NCBI RefSeq assembly: GCF_003751265.1
Contig: NZ_RJKN01000005.1
Span: forward strand, 248,001 to 312,000
Length of the DNA stretch: 64,000 nucleotides
From: Pseudokineococcus lusitanus
GTDB lineage: Bacteria > Actinomycetota > Actinomycetes > Actinomycetales > Quadrisphaeraceae
Direction of reading: 5' to 3'
The notes under the pieces are model-generated. The model saw only the letters and a list, made by a program, of their open reading frames with translations. It made no database searches and was not told the DNA's origin. This document shows, piece after piece, positions 27,077 through 34,936 of this stretch. The translations under genes were made by a program, and so were the position numbers. Every line of letters starts with the position of its first letter. Position 1 is the first letter of the stretch.

Positions 27077-28390
27077 ATGACCTCCTCCGCCACCCCGCCC
27101 TCCTCGCCCGCCGAGCCGACGGACGCGGCGCTGCCGACCCGTCGCGGCCGCCGGGTCGCCGTCCGCACCGTCCAGGGCGCCGCGCTGGTCGCGCTGCTCG
27201 GCGGTGCCGCGGTCTACGCCGCCGGCTCGACCACGGTCGAGCTCGACGTCGACGGCGTCAGCCAGGAGGTGCGCCTCTTCGGCGGTGACGTCGAGGACGT
27301 CCTCGCCGAGGGCGGCGTCGAGCTGGGGCCGCGCGACGTCGTCGCCCCCGCCGTCGACGGCCGGGTCGAGGACGGCGGCACCGTCGTCGTCCGCCACGCC
27401 CGCGAGCTCGAGCTCACGGTCGACGGCCGCACGACGACGCACTGGACGACGGCGCTGACGCTCGACGAGGCGCTCGACGACCTCGGCGTCCGCTCCGAGG
27501 GCGCCGCCCTCACCGCGTCCCGCTCGATGGCGCTCGGCCGCGACGGCGGGTCCGTCTCGATGATCACGCCGAAGGGCGTCCGCGTCGTCGCCGACGGCGA
27601 GGCCACCGAGTACACGAGCACCGCCGCCACCGTCGGCGACCTCCTCGACGAGGCCGGCGTCGTCGTCGGCGGGACGGACACCGTCTCCGCCGACACCGCG
27701 GCGCCGCTCGAGAACGGCCTCACGGTCACGGTCGTCCGCGTCCTGACGACCGAGGTCGCCGAGGAGGGCGCCATCGCCTTCGAGACGGTGCGCCGCGAGA
27801 CCGACGACCTCTTCGAGGGGCAGACCCGGGTCGACGCCGCCGGCGACGAGGGCACGCACCGCGTGACCTTCCGCCAGACGACGCACGACGGCCAGGTCGT
27901 CTCCAAGGCCGTCGTCTCCGACGTCGTCACCGAGGAGCCGGAGACGCGCGTCGTCCTCGTCGGCACCAAGGAGCGCCCCGCGCCGGAGCCCGAGCCGGAG
28001 CCCGCGCGCCAGTCCTCCTCGAGCTCCTCGTCGTCCTCGTCCTCGTCGTCCTCCTCCGGCTCGTCGTCCTCGGGCTCGTCCTCGTCCTCCTCGGACGACG
28101 ACGAGGAGGAGAGCGAGCAGCGCCCGTCGACGCCGTCCTCCTCGACCCCGAGCGGCAGCGCCTGGGACCGCCTCGCGCAGTGCGAGTCCGGCGGCAACTG
28201 GTCCATCAACACCGGCAACGGCTACTACGGCGGCCTGCAGTTCAGCGCCCAGACGTGGCGCGCCTACGGCGGCTCGGGCCTCCCGCACGAGAACAGCCGC
28301 GAGCAGCAGATCGCCGTCGCGGAGAAGGTCCGCGCCGCGCGCGGCGGCTACGGCGACTGGCCGTCCTGCTCGCGCAAGCTGGGGCTGTGA
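27077..28390 (+). CDS. rpf: Resuscitation-promoting factor (DUF348-G5-Rpf)
   Basis: A secreted muralytic enzyme that helps dormant or spore-like cells to regrow. The 437-residue product has a TM/signal segment at 28-46, three DUF348 repeats (residues 50-210), a G5 domain (225-300), a Ser-only/Asp-Glu linker (about 312-355), and the Rpf lysozyme-like domain from 360: [20 protein letters not shown], in which Glu in CESGGNW is catalytic. The C-terminus has the second Cys of the disulfide (WPSCSRKLG). The domain order matches RpfB of Mycobacterium. The poly-Ser tract is a good target for the protein mannosyltransferase of this window. Confidence 0.95.
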   Translation: MTSSATPPSSPAEPTDAALPTRRGRRVAVRTVQGAALVALLGGAAVYAAGSTTVELDVDGVSQEVRLFGGDVEDVLAEGGVELGPRDVVAPAVDGRVEDGGTVVVRHARELELTVDGRTTTHWTTALTLDEALDDLGVRSEGAALTASRSMALGRDGGSVSMITPKGVRVVADGEATEYTSTAATVGDLLDEAGVVVGGTDTVSADTAAPLENGLTVTVVRVLTTEVAEEGAIAFETVRRETDDLFEGQTRVDAAGDEGTHRVTFRQTTHDGQVVSKAVVSDVVTEEPETRVVLVGTKERPAPEPEPEPARQSSSSSSSSSSSSSSSGSSSSGSSSSSSDDDEEESEQRPSTPSSSTPSGSAWDRLAQCESGGNWSINTGNGYYGGLQFSAQTWRAYGGSGLPHENSREQQIAVAEKVRAARGGYGDWPSCSRKLGL

Positions 28391-28439
28391 CCTCCGCCGT
28401 GCCGCACCGCACCGCCCTCCGGACCGGCGGGACGACCCG

Positions 28440-29387
28440 CTGAGCGGAGAGCTCGTCGACGGGCCCCGGGAGCGCACCGCGCTCCTGGGGCCCGTCGACG
28501 TCCGTGCCCTCGCCGGACGCCTCGGCGTGCGGCCCACGAAGACGCTCGGCCAGAACTTCGTCACCGACGCCGGGACGGTGCGCCGCATCGTCCGGCGTGC
28601 CGGCGTCGGCCCCGAGGACGTCGTCCTGGAGGTCGGCCCGGGGCTCGGGTCGCTCACGCTGGCGCTGCTCGAGGAGGCCGCCGGCGTCGTCGCCGTCGAG
28701 GTCGACCCGGTGCTGGCCGCCGAGCTGCCCCGCACCGTCGCCGCCCGGCGCGGCGCCGACGAGGCGGTCCCGCCGCGCCTCGCGGTGCTCGGCGCCGACG
28801 CCCTCCGCGTCGGCCCCGAGGACGTGCTCGGCGCCGGGGCGGGGACGCCGACGGCGCTCGTGGCCAACCTCCCCTACAACGTCGCCGTCCCCGTGCTGCT
28901 CGTGCTGCTGCAGCGCCTGCCGTCGCTGCGGTCGGCGCTCGTCATGGTCCAGGCGGAGGTGGCCGAGCGGCTGGCCGCCGAGCCGGGGAGCCGCGCCTAC
29001 GGCGTCCCGTCCGTCAAGGCGGCCTGGTACGGCGACGTCGAGCGCGCCGGGGCTGTGGGGCGCACGGTCTTCTGGCCGGCCCCCAACGTCGACTCGGGGC
29101 TCGTGGCGCTGCGGCGTCGTGAGCCCCCGGCGAGCACCGCCGGTCGCGAGGCCGTCTTCGCCGTCGTCGACGCCGCCTTCGCGCAGCGGCGCAAGACGCT
29201 GCGCGCGGCGCTCGCCGGCTGGGCGGGCAGCGCCGCCCGGGCCGAGGAGGCCCTGCGGGCGGCCGGCGTCGACCCGGGGCTCCGGGGCGAGCGCCTCGAC
29301 GTCGCCGGCTTCGTGGCCGTGGCCGACGCGGGCCACGACGTGCTGGGCCTCGCCGCGCCCGCCGGGCGCGACGTCCTGCCCGGCTGA
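28440..29387 (+). CDS. rsmA: 16S rRNA dimethyladenosine transferase KsgA
   Basis: It dimethylates A1518 and A1519 of 16S rRNA during 30S assembly. The SAM motif is [14 protein letters not shown], the acidic loop VAVEVDP follows, and the NLPYNV motif IV is near residue 142. Start problem: the only normal in-frame start is GTG 28527 (286 residues), but the preceding residues [20 protein letters not shown] belong to the conserved N-terminus of actinobacterial KsgA. The only in-frame candidate before them is CTG 28440, preceded by ACCCG. From CTG the protein has 315 residues. A 21-bp hairpin lies inside this 5' part. I list the long form; 28527 is the fallback. Confidence 0.85.
   Translation: MSGELVDGPRERTALLGPVDVRALAGRLGVRPTKTLGQNFVTDAGTVRRIVRRAGVGPEDVVLEVGPGLGSLTLALLEEAAGVVAVEVDPVLAAELPRTVAARRGADEAVPPRLAVLGADALRVGPEDVLGAGAGTPTALVANLPYNVAVPVLLVLLQRLPSLRSALVMVQAEVAERLAAEPGSRAYGVPSVKAAWYGDVERAGAVGRTVFWPAPNVDSGLVALRRREPPASTAGREAVFAVVDAAFAQRRKTLRAALAGWAGSAARAEEALRAAGVDPGLRGERLDVAGFVAVADAGHDVLGLAAPAGRDVLPG
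28455..28499 (+). terminator. Terminator-strength hairpin inside the 5' end of rsmA
   Basis: The left arm 28455-28475 and right arm 28479-28499 pair over 21 bp with one G-U and an ACC loop. It follows the rpf stop by 65 bp and so could end the rpf transcript, yet the same bases encode residues 6-20 of the long KsgA form. Confidence 0.8.
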
Positions 29388-29448
29388 CGCCCGCACGGCG
29401 GCGGGTGCCACCTCGCGGCAGGGCCGTGCCGGGCGTCCGGGGCTCGCC

Positions 29449-29454
29449 TAGGGT
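29449..29454 (+). promoter_or_regulatory. -10 box, leaderless ispE promoter
   Basis: TAGGGT ends 7 nt before GTG 29462, with no Shine-Dalgarno. Confidence 0.6.
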
Positions 29455-29461
29455 CACGCGC

Positions 29462-30499
29462 GTGGGGGACGGTCTGCGCGTGCTGCCCGGTGGTGAGCCG
29501 GACGACGGCGGCGACCCCGCGGGCGCGGGCCCGGCCGAGGTCGTCGACGGCGACGACCGGCCCCGTCGCGTCCCGCCCGGCACGCCGGTCACGGCCCGCG
29601 CGCCCGGCAAGGTCAACCTCGCGCTGCGCGTCGGCGGGCTGCGGCCGGACCGCTCGCACGAGCTGGTCACGGTCTTCGAGGCCGTGGCGCTGCACGAGGA
29701 CGTGCGCGCCGTGCCGTGCGCCCGCCTCGAGTGCGCCGTCGCCGGCGAGGGCGCGGAGGGGCTGCCGACCGACGAGCGCAACCTCGCCGTCCGCGCCGCG
29801 CTGCTGCTGGCCGAGCGCGCCGGCGTCCCGCCGCGGGTGCGGCTGGAGATCACCAAGCAGGTCCCGGTGGCGGGCGGCATGGCCGGCGGCAGCGCCGACG
29901 CCGCGGCGGCCCTCGTGGCGTGCGACGCGCTGTGGGGCACCGGTCTCGGTCGCGACGACCTCCTCGCGCTCGGGGCCGAGCTGGGCGCCGACGTGCCCTT
30001 CGCGCTCGTCGGCGGCACGGCGGTCGGGACGGGGCGCGGGGAGCGGGTCGTGCCGGCCCTCGCCCGCGGCACCCGCTCGTGGGTCCTCGCCCTCGCCGGG
30101 CAGGGGCTGTCCACGCCCGCGGTGTTCGGCGAGCTCGACCGGCAGCGCGCCGCGGCCGGGGACGGCGACCCCGCGGTGGGGGAGGAGGACGTCCGCGACC
30201 TCCTCGTGGCGCTCGCCGCCGGCGATCCCGCCGCCGTCGGCGCGGCGCTCGTCAACGACCTCGAGGCGCCGGCGCTGTCCCTCGCGCCCGCCCTCGCCCG
30301 GACGCTCGAGGTGGGCCGGGAGGCCGGCGCCCTGGCCGCGCTCGTGTCCGGCTCCGGGCCGACGACGGCCTTCCTCGTCGCCGACCGGGAGCAGGGGCTC
30401 GACGTCGCCGTCGCGCTCACCGCCTCCGGCGCCGCGGCCGACGTGCGGCGCGTGCACGGGCCCGCGCCCGGCGCGCGGCTCGTCGACGTCGCGCGCTGA
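29462..30499 (+). CDS. ispE: 4-diphosphocytidyl-2-C-methyl-D-erythritol kinase
   Basis: A GHMP kinase of the MEP isoprenoid pathway that phosphorylates CDP-ME. The 345-residue product starts with 35 acidic residues, then TARAPGKVNLALRVGG (substrate Lys) and the ATP loop KQVPVAGGMAGGSADAAAAL near residue 140 (the PxxxGLGGGSSDA pattern). ELGADVPFALVGGTAVGTGRGE and the end motif ALVSGSGPTTAFLV are typical. GTG 29462 is chosen because of the TAGGGT box 7 nt upstream. Order rsmA-ispE-ABC-F is usual in actinobacteria. Confidence 0.95.
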   Translation: MGDGLRVLPGGEPDDGGDPAGAGPAEVVDGDDRPRRVPPGTPVTARAPGKVNLALRVGGLRPDRSHELVTVFEAVALHEDVRAVPCARLECAVAGEGAEGLPTDERNLAVRAALLLAERAGVPPRVRLEITKQVPVAGGMAGGSADAAAALVACDALWGTGLGRDDLLALGAELGADVPFALVGGTAVGTGRGERVVPALARGTRSWVLALAGQGLSTPAVFGELDRQRAAAGDGDPAVGEEDVRDLLVALAAGDPAAVGAALVNDLEAPALSLAPALARTLEVGREAGALAALVSGSGPTTAFLVADREQGLDVAVALTASGAAADVRRVHGPAPGARLVDVAR

Positions 30500-30566
30500 C
30501 CGGTCGCCGGGCGGGCCGCCCCGCGGCGGTACGGCGGGCCCCGGGGCGTGCGGGAGACTGGAGCCC

Positions 30567-32411
30567 GTGGCGCACCTCATCAACGCGGAGCAGGTCTCCG
30601 TCGTCCTCGGCGCCCGCGACGTGCTCGCGGGCGTCTCCCTCGGCCTCGACGACGGCGACCGCGTCGGCGTCGTCGGCCGCAACGGCGACGGGAAGTCGAC
30701 GCTCCTGCGCGTCCTCACCGGGGAGCACACGCCGGACGGCGGCCGCGTGACCCGCACCCGCGGCGTGCGGGTCGGCGTCCTGCCGCAGGCGGACGACCCG
30801 GACGCCACCGGCACCGTCCGGCACCTCGTCGTCGGCGACGCCGAGGACCACGCGTGGGCGGGGGACGCCCGGGTCCGCGACGTCGTCTCCGGCCTCCTCG
30901 ACGACATCCAGGTCAGCGTGCCCGGCGGCCTCGACGCGCCCCTGTCGACGCTGTCCGGCGGGCAGCGCCGCCGTGCCGCCCTCGCGGCGGTGCTCGTGGG
31001 CGACCACGACCTCGTCGTCCTCGACGAGCCGACCAACCACCTCGACGTCGAGGGCGTGGCCTGGCTCGCCGAGCACCTGCGACGCCGCTGGCCCGCGGGC
31101 CGCGGTGCGCTCCTCGTCGTCACGCACGACCGGTGGTTCCTCGACGCCGTCTGCGACGAGACGTGGGAGGTCACCGGCGGCGGGGTCGAGCGGTACGACG
31201 GCGGGTACGCCGCCTACGTCCTCGCCCGCGCCGAGCGGGCGCGGGTGGCCCAGGTGACGGCGGACCGGCAGGCCAACCTCCTCCGCAAGGAGCTCGCGTG
31301 GCTGCGGCGGGGCGCGCCCGCCCGGACGAGCAAGCCGAAGTTCCGCCTCGACGCCGCGGCCGCGCTCGTCGCGTCCGAGCCGCCGCCCCGCGAGACCGCC
31401 GACCTCACCTCCACGGCGAGCGCCCGGCTGGGCAAGGACGTCCTCGACCTCGAGGACGTCGTCCTGCGCGTGCCCTCGCCCGACGGCGGGGCGCCCCGGA
31501 CGCTGCTCGACGGCGTGACGTGGCGGCTGGCGCCGGGGGAGCGGGTCGGGGTCGTCGGCGTCAACGGCGCGGGCAAGACCACCGTGCTGCGCCTGCTGAC
31601 CGGCGAGCTGGAGCCCGACGCGGGCCGCGTGCGCCGGGGGAAGACGGTGCGCGTCGCCGTCCTGTCGCAGTCGCTGCACGAGCTGGCCGAGGTGGCCGAC
31701 CTGCGGGCGCTCGAGGCGGTCGAGCGGGAGCGGCGCGAGATCCTCGTCGACGGCAAGCCGGTGAGCGCGAGCTCCCTCGTCGAGCGCCTCGGCTTCACCC
31801 GCGACCGCGCGTGGACGCCGGTCGGCGAGCTCTCCGGCGGCGAGCGGCGCCGGCTCCAGCTGCTGCGGCTGCTCGTGCACGAGCCGAACGTGCTGCTCCT
31901 CGACGAGCCGACGAACGACCTCGACACGGACGTCCTGGCCTCGGTCGAGGACGTCCTCGACGGCTTCCGCGGGACCCTCGTCGTCGTGTCGCACGACCGG
32001 TACTTGCTCGAGCGCACCACCGACCACCAGGTCGCCCTCCTCGGCGACGGCCACCTGCGCGACCTGCCCGGCGGCGTCGAGGAGTACCTGGCCCTGAGGG
32101 CCGGCGTCCACGCCGCCCCGGTCGGCGGGGTGCTGCCGGGCGTGGCGACGGCGGGCGACGCCGCGGCCGCGACGGCGGCCGCGGGCGGCCCCTCCGCCGC
32201 CGACGTCCGCGCCGCGCGCAAGGAGGTCTCCCGGCTCGAGCGCCGCCTGGAGAAGCTGCAGACGAGCGAGGCGGGCCTGCTGGCCCGGATGGCCGACGCG
32301 GCCGCCGACCACGCCGCCGTCACGGCCCTCGACGCCGAGCTCCGCGCCGTCGTCGCCGAGCGCGAGCAGGTCGAGGAGGCCTGGCTCGAGGCCGCCGAGA
32401 CCGCCGGCTGA
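30567..32411 (+). CDS. ABC-F family ATPase (Uup/EttA-like)
   Basis: A soluble twin-ATPase of 614 residues that works on the ribosome rather than in transport. Domain 1: Walker A GRNGDGKST near residue 37, signature LSGGQRRR, Walker B LVVLDEPTNHLD. Domain 2: GVNGAGKTT near residue 338, LSGGERRR, VLLLDEPTNDLD. The interdomain linker carries RKELAWLRRGAPARTSKPK, the P-site tRNA-interaction motif region. The C-terminal 60 residues form a coiled coil (EVSRLERRLEKLQTS), as in Uup. Start GTG 30567 follows GAGACT by 7 nt. The gene behind ispE is a usual actinobacterial ABC-F; a link to resistance is not shown. Confidence 0.93.
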   Translation: MAHLINAEQVSVVLGARDVLAGVSLGLDDGDRVGVVGRNGDGKSTLLRVLTGEHTPDGGRVTRTRGVRVGVLPQADDPDATGTVRHLVVGDAEDHAWAGDARVRDVVSGLLDDIQVSVPGGLDAPLSTLSGGQRRRAALAAVLVGDHDLVVLDEPTNHLDVEGVAWLAEHLRRRWPAGRGALLVVTHDRWFLDAVCDETWEVTGGGVERYDGGYAAYVLARAERARVAQVTADRQANLLRKELAWLRRGAPARTSKPKFRLDAAAALVASEPPPRETADLTSTASARLGKDVLDLEDVVLRVPSPDGGAPRTLLDGVTWRLAPGERVGVVGVNGAGKTTVLRLLTGELEPDAGRVRRGKTVRVAVLSQSLHELAEVADLRALEAVERERREILVDGKPVSASSLVERLGFTRDRAWTPVGELSGGERRRLQLLRLLVHEPNVLLLDEPTNDLDTDVLASVEDVLDGFRGTLVVVSHDRYLLERTTDHQVALLGDGHLRDLPGGVEEYLALRAGVHAAPVGGVLPGVATAGDAAAATAAAGGPSAADVRAARKEVSRLERRLEKLQTSEAGLLARMADAAADHAAVTALDAELRAVVAEREQVEEAWLEAAETAG

Positions 32412-32422
32412 CCCCCTCCACG

Positions 32423-32444
32423 CCCCCCTCCGCGACGAGGGGGC
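32423..32444. terminator. Bidirectional terminator hairpin
   Basis: CCCCCTC at 32424-32430 pairs with GAGGGGG at 32437-32443 over a 6-base loop, between the convergent ABC-F and monooxygenase-like genes. Confidence 0.65.
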
Positions 32445-32460
32445 CGCGGGGGCAGGTGGG

Positions 32461-33120
32461 TCAGGAGGGGCGGCGACGGCGCCAGGGCGGCGGCTCGGCG
32501 TCGAGGAACCACTGCAGGCGGCGGGTGGCCCAGGGGAGGGCGAGGTACGTCATCACCGGGGTCATGAGCGTCGTCGTCACGACCACGCGGAGCCACAGCG
32601 GGACGTGGTCGGCGATCGCGGCGCCGAGCGTGAGGTTGACGAGCAGGGACAGGGGCAGGAAGACCGAGTAGATGACGAGGGCCTGGCGCCAGCGCGGGGG
32701 GCGGCGCGGGCGGTCCGCGAGGCCCTCGGCCCCGACGACGACGCCGTCCGCGGCGTCGAACCATCCCTCGATGCCGGTGCGGCGCTCGGTGCGCGTGGGC
32801 CGGACGGTGCCGGGGGCGCCGGCGAGCCACCAGAGCCGCTCAGGGGAGCCCTCCCACCGCGCGAGCGCGTCCTCGTCGGCGAAGCGGTAGAGCATGTGCC
32901 ACTCGCGGGAGTCCACGGCGCCGCGGACCCACCCGGCGCCGAGGAAGCCCGGCGCGCTCTCGGCGAGGCGGGCCCCGGCGCTGACCCACGTCATCATCTC
33001 GAGGCGCTGGCCGGGGTCGGCGACGCGCGTCGTCGCGACGGTGACGGGCTCGGGCGTCGTCGCGGGCGGGACGACGTCGTCGGGGCGGTCGGCGTGCGGC
33101 ACGCGCCCAGTGTCCGGCAT
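32461..33120 (-). CDS. Antibiotic biosynthesis monooxygenase-like (ABM) domain protein with two TM helices
   Basis: A 219-residue protein. Residues 20-110 match the ABM ferredoxin-like fold: PVTVATTRVADPGQRLEMMTWVSAG is its first strand, GFLGAGWVRGAVDSREWHMLYRF follows. Residues 145-200 hold two TM helices (ALVIYSVFLPLSLLVNLTLG and VVVTTTLMTPVMTYLALP), with a WRRRR end. Such fused ABM-TM proteins are common in bacteria; function is unknown and enzymatic activity unproven. ATG 33120 begins just before the ordered part. The MarR gene lies upstream on the same strand with 38 bp between, so they may be co-transcribed. Confidence 0.85.
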   Translation of the reverse strand: MPDTGRVPHADRPDDVVPPATTPEPVTVATTRVADPGQRLEMMTWVSAGARLAESAPGFLGAGWVRGAVDSREWHMLYRFADEDALARWEGSPERLWWLAGAPGTVRPTRTERRTGIEGWFDAADGVVVGAEGLADRPRRPPRWRQALVIYSVFLPLSLLVNLTLGAAIADHVPLWLRVVVTTTLMTPVMTYLALPWATRRLQWFLDAEPPPWRRRRPS

Positions 33121-33158
33121 GCGGGACGGTGCCGGGGACCGGGCGCCTGACCTGGGGC

Positions 33159-33674
33159 TCAGCCCTCGTCGAGGCCGCGGGAGATGCGGCGCAGGACGTC
33201 GGCCAGCGCCTGCTGCTGCGGCGCGTCGAGCCCCGCGAGCAGCTGCCGCTCCCGCACGAGGAGGTCGGCCATGGCGGCGTCGACTCTGGACGCGCCTGCG
33301 GGCGTCAACCGCACGAGGACGCCGCGGCGGTCGCCCGGGTCGGGGTGACGCTCGACGAGGCCGGCGGCGACGAGCCGGTCGACCCGGTTGGTCATCGTCC
33401 CGCTCGTCACGAGCGTCGAGGCGACGAGCCGCCCCGGCGTCAGCTGGTGCGGGTGGCCGGCCCGGCGCAGCGCGGACAGGACGTCGAAGGACCACGCCTC
33501 GAGGTCGTGCTCGGCGAAGGCCGCCCGGCGGGCGAGGTCGAGCTGGCGGGAGAGCCGGCTGACGCGCGAGAGCACCTGCAGCGGAGAGACGTCCAGGTCC
33601 GGCCGCTCGCGCCGCCAGGCCGCGACGATGCGGTCGACCTCGTCGGGCCCGCCGCCCCCCGCCTCGTCCGCCAC
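33159..33674 (-). CDS. MarR-family transcriptional regulator
   Basis: A 171-residue winged-helix regulator. WSFDVLSALRRAGHPHQLTPGRLVA holds the first HTH helices, and TSGTMTNRVDRLVAAGLVERHPDPGDRRGVLVRLT is the recognition helix plus the wing (Asp-Arg-Arg pattern). Start GTG 33674 follows a TAGCAT box by 7 nt on the minus strand, so the message is probably leaderless. A 14-bp palindrome, TCTCGACGTCGAGA, sits 10 bp upstream of the -10, in the right place for autoregulation. The downstream ABM-like gene is the likely co-regulated target. Confidence 0.93.
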   Translation of the reverse strand: MADEAGGGGPDEVDRIVAAWRRERPDLDVSPLQVLSRVSRLSRQLDLARRAAFAEHDLEAWSFDVLSALRRAGHPHQLTPGRLVASTLVTSGTMTNRVDRLVAAGLVERHPDPGDRRGVLVRLTPAGASRVDAAMADLLVRERQLLAGLDAPQQQALADVLRRISRGLDEG

Positions 33675-33696
33675 GCCGTCGATGCTAGCCGCGGTG

Positions 33697-33710
33697 TCTC
33701 GACGTCGAGA
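33697..33710. promoter_or_regulatory. Putative MarR operator
   Basis: TCTCGACGTCGAGA is a perfect 14-bp palindrome, followed after two bases by another TCTCGACG half. It lies just upstream of the marR -10 at 33682-33687. The spacing and type fit MarR-family operators. Confidence 0.7.
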
Positions 33711-33773
33711 TTCTCGACGCCCTCCGCCTCCGCCTCCGCCCCGGTCCGCGGCGGCCCCCGCCACCCCGCCCCT

Positions 33774-33841
33774 CTCCCGACGTGCGACCTCGTCGGGCCG
33801 CGGGAGCGCTCACCCGGCCCGACGAGGTCGCACGTCGGGAG
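33774..33841. repeat. 26-bp perfect inverted repeat with 16-bp loop
   Basis: Arms 33774-33799 and 33816-33841 are fully complementary. It lies between the end of the maoC gene (minus strand) and the marR promoter, so it may be the terminator of the fabG4-maoC operon, but the arms are much longer than the other terminators here (11-16 bp). From 33842 to 33988 there are G-rich runs with a repeated GGGGGGACGTGG and no gene. Confidence 0.9.
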
Positions 33842-33988
33842 GGGGGACGTGGTCGACAGGGGGGACGTGGCGGGGGAGGGGACGCGGCGGAGAGGACGAG
33901 GGGCGGGCGGGCGCGGTGGGTCGAGTCGAGGGAAGGAGGGGCGGGGCGGACGCGGCGTGAGAGCGGACGATGCGGCGGACGGGGCCGC

Positions 33989-34936
33989 TCAGGCGCCGGG
34001 CACGACGTCGGCGACGAGGTGCGGCTCGCCGTCGCGCTCGCGCCGGACGGCGAGCAGCAGCGAGCCGTCCTCGCGGCGGTGCCAGCCGTGGACGGCGCGG
34101 CCGGGGACGAGGAGGGGCTTGCGGAAGCGGGCGTCGACGACGCCCGTCACCGGGGCGCGGCCCTGCAGGTCGCCGAGCGCGCGGGCCAGCGTCCACATGC
34201 CGTGGGCCAGCGGCCGGGGGAAGCCGAGCGCCCGCGCCGCGAGCGCCGAGGTGTGCAGCGGGTTGGGGTCGCCCGCCACCGCGGCGTACGCGCGGCCGGT
34301 GCCGGCGGGGACGTCCCACCGGACGACGCCGTCCGGCAGCGGCCCGCGGAGCGCCGCGTCGACCCCGCCGTCCGTCGTCGACGGCGCCCCGCCGTCCGTC
34401 GTCGACGGCGCCCCGCCGTCCGGCGCCTGGCGGCTCGTCGACGGCGGCCCGCCGCCCGCCCCCGGCTCGCGGCGCAGGTAGGTGCTCGTCCCGCGCCAGA
34501 CGACCTCGCCCCCGGCCTCCGCGGTCGCCACGAGGTCCACCTGCCGACCCCGGCGGTGGGGGCGGAGGTCGCGGGCCGCGACGCGCAGCGCCAGCACCTC
34601 GCGCGGGTCGACGGGACGCAGCACCTCGAGCCGCTGCGCGAGGTGGACGAGGCCCACGGGCGCGAGCGGGAAGCCCGGCCCGAGCAGCAGCCGCGCCTGG
34701 GCGCCCCACGTGAGGACGTGGAGGTAGCAGGCGGGCAGCGCGGCGCCCGGGCGCACGTGGCACACCCGCCCCCAGGCGTCGAGGTGCGCGGGGTCCACGC
34801 GGACGTCCGGCACGAGCACCGGGCCCGCCGGCAGCGCCCGACCGCGGCCCCGCCGCAGGACGGCGGCCGCGAGCGTCCGGCGCGTCGGCGCGAGGGGCAG
34901 CGGCCCCGGCCCGGCACCGGGGACGGGCCCGCTCAT
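33989..34936 (-). CDS. MaoC-type double-hotdog (R)-3-hydroxyacyl dehydratase, HtdX-like
   Basis: It hydrates/dehydrates (R)-3-hydroxyacyl thioesters in lipid metabolism. The 315-residue product has an N-terminal hotdog (residues 30-150), a variable Pro/Gly/Thr linker (155-190) and a C-terminal hotdog with the active motif VAGDPNPLHTSALAARALG near residue 215 (Asp and His), followed by PLAHGMWTLA. ATG 34936 shares ATGA with the fabG stop, so the two genes are translationally coupled. In Mycobacterium the same set is fabG4-htdX (Rv0242c-Rv0241c) divergent from fadA2 (Rv0243). A 24-bp tandem duplication lies in the linker. Confidence 0.92.
   Translation of the reverse strand: MSGPVPGAGPGPLPLAPTRRTLAAAVLRRGRGRALPAGPVLVPDVRVDPAHLDAWGRVCHVRPGAALPACYLHVLTWGAQARLLLGPGFPLAPVGLVHLAQRLEVLRPVDPREVLALRVAARDLRPHRRGRQVDLVATAEAGGEVVWRGTSTYLRREPGAGGGPPSTSRQAPDGGAPSTTDGGAPSTTDGGVDAALRGPLPDGVVRWDVPAGTGRAYAAVAGDPNPLHTSALAARALGFPRPLAHGMWTLARALGDLQGRAPVTGVVDARFRKPLLVPGRAVHGWHRREDGSLLLAVRRERDGEPHLVADVVPGA
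34367..34414. repeat. 24-bp tandem duplication in the maoC linker
   Basis: Two exact 24-bp units (34367-34390, 34391-34414) plus a degenerate third encode PSTTDGGA repeats between the two hotdog folds. The period keeps the frame, so it is a harmless linker expansion. Confidence 0.85.

Noticed and set aside
30567-32411. Macrolide-resistance ABC-F determinant
   Set aside because: The gene stands in the housekeeping position after ispE with a Uup-like coiled-coil tail; nothing in the sequence points to antibiotic resistance.
33774-33841. Insertion sequence or transposon end pair
   Set aside because: Only 16 bp separate the arms, with no transposase or target-site duplication visible.
33841-33960. 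Small gene in the G-rich stretch before marR
   Set aside because: No start with a ribosome site or a leaderless box, and the translations are low-complexity Gly/Arg only.
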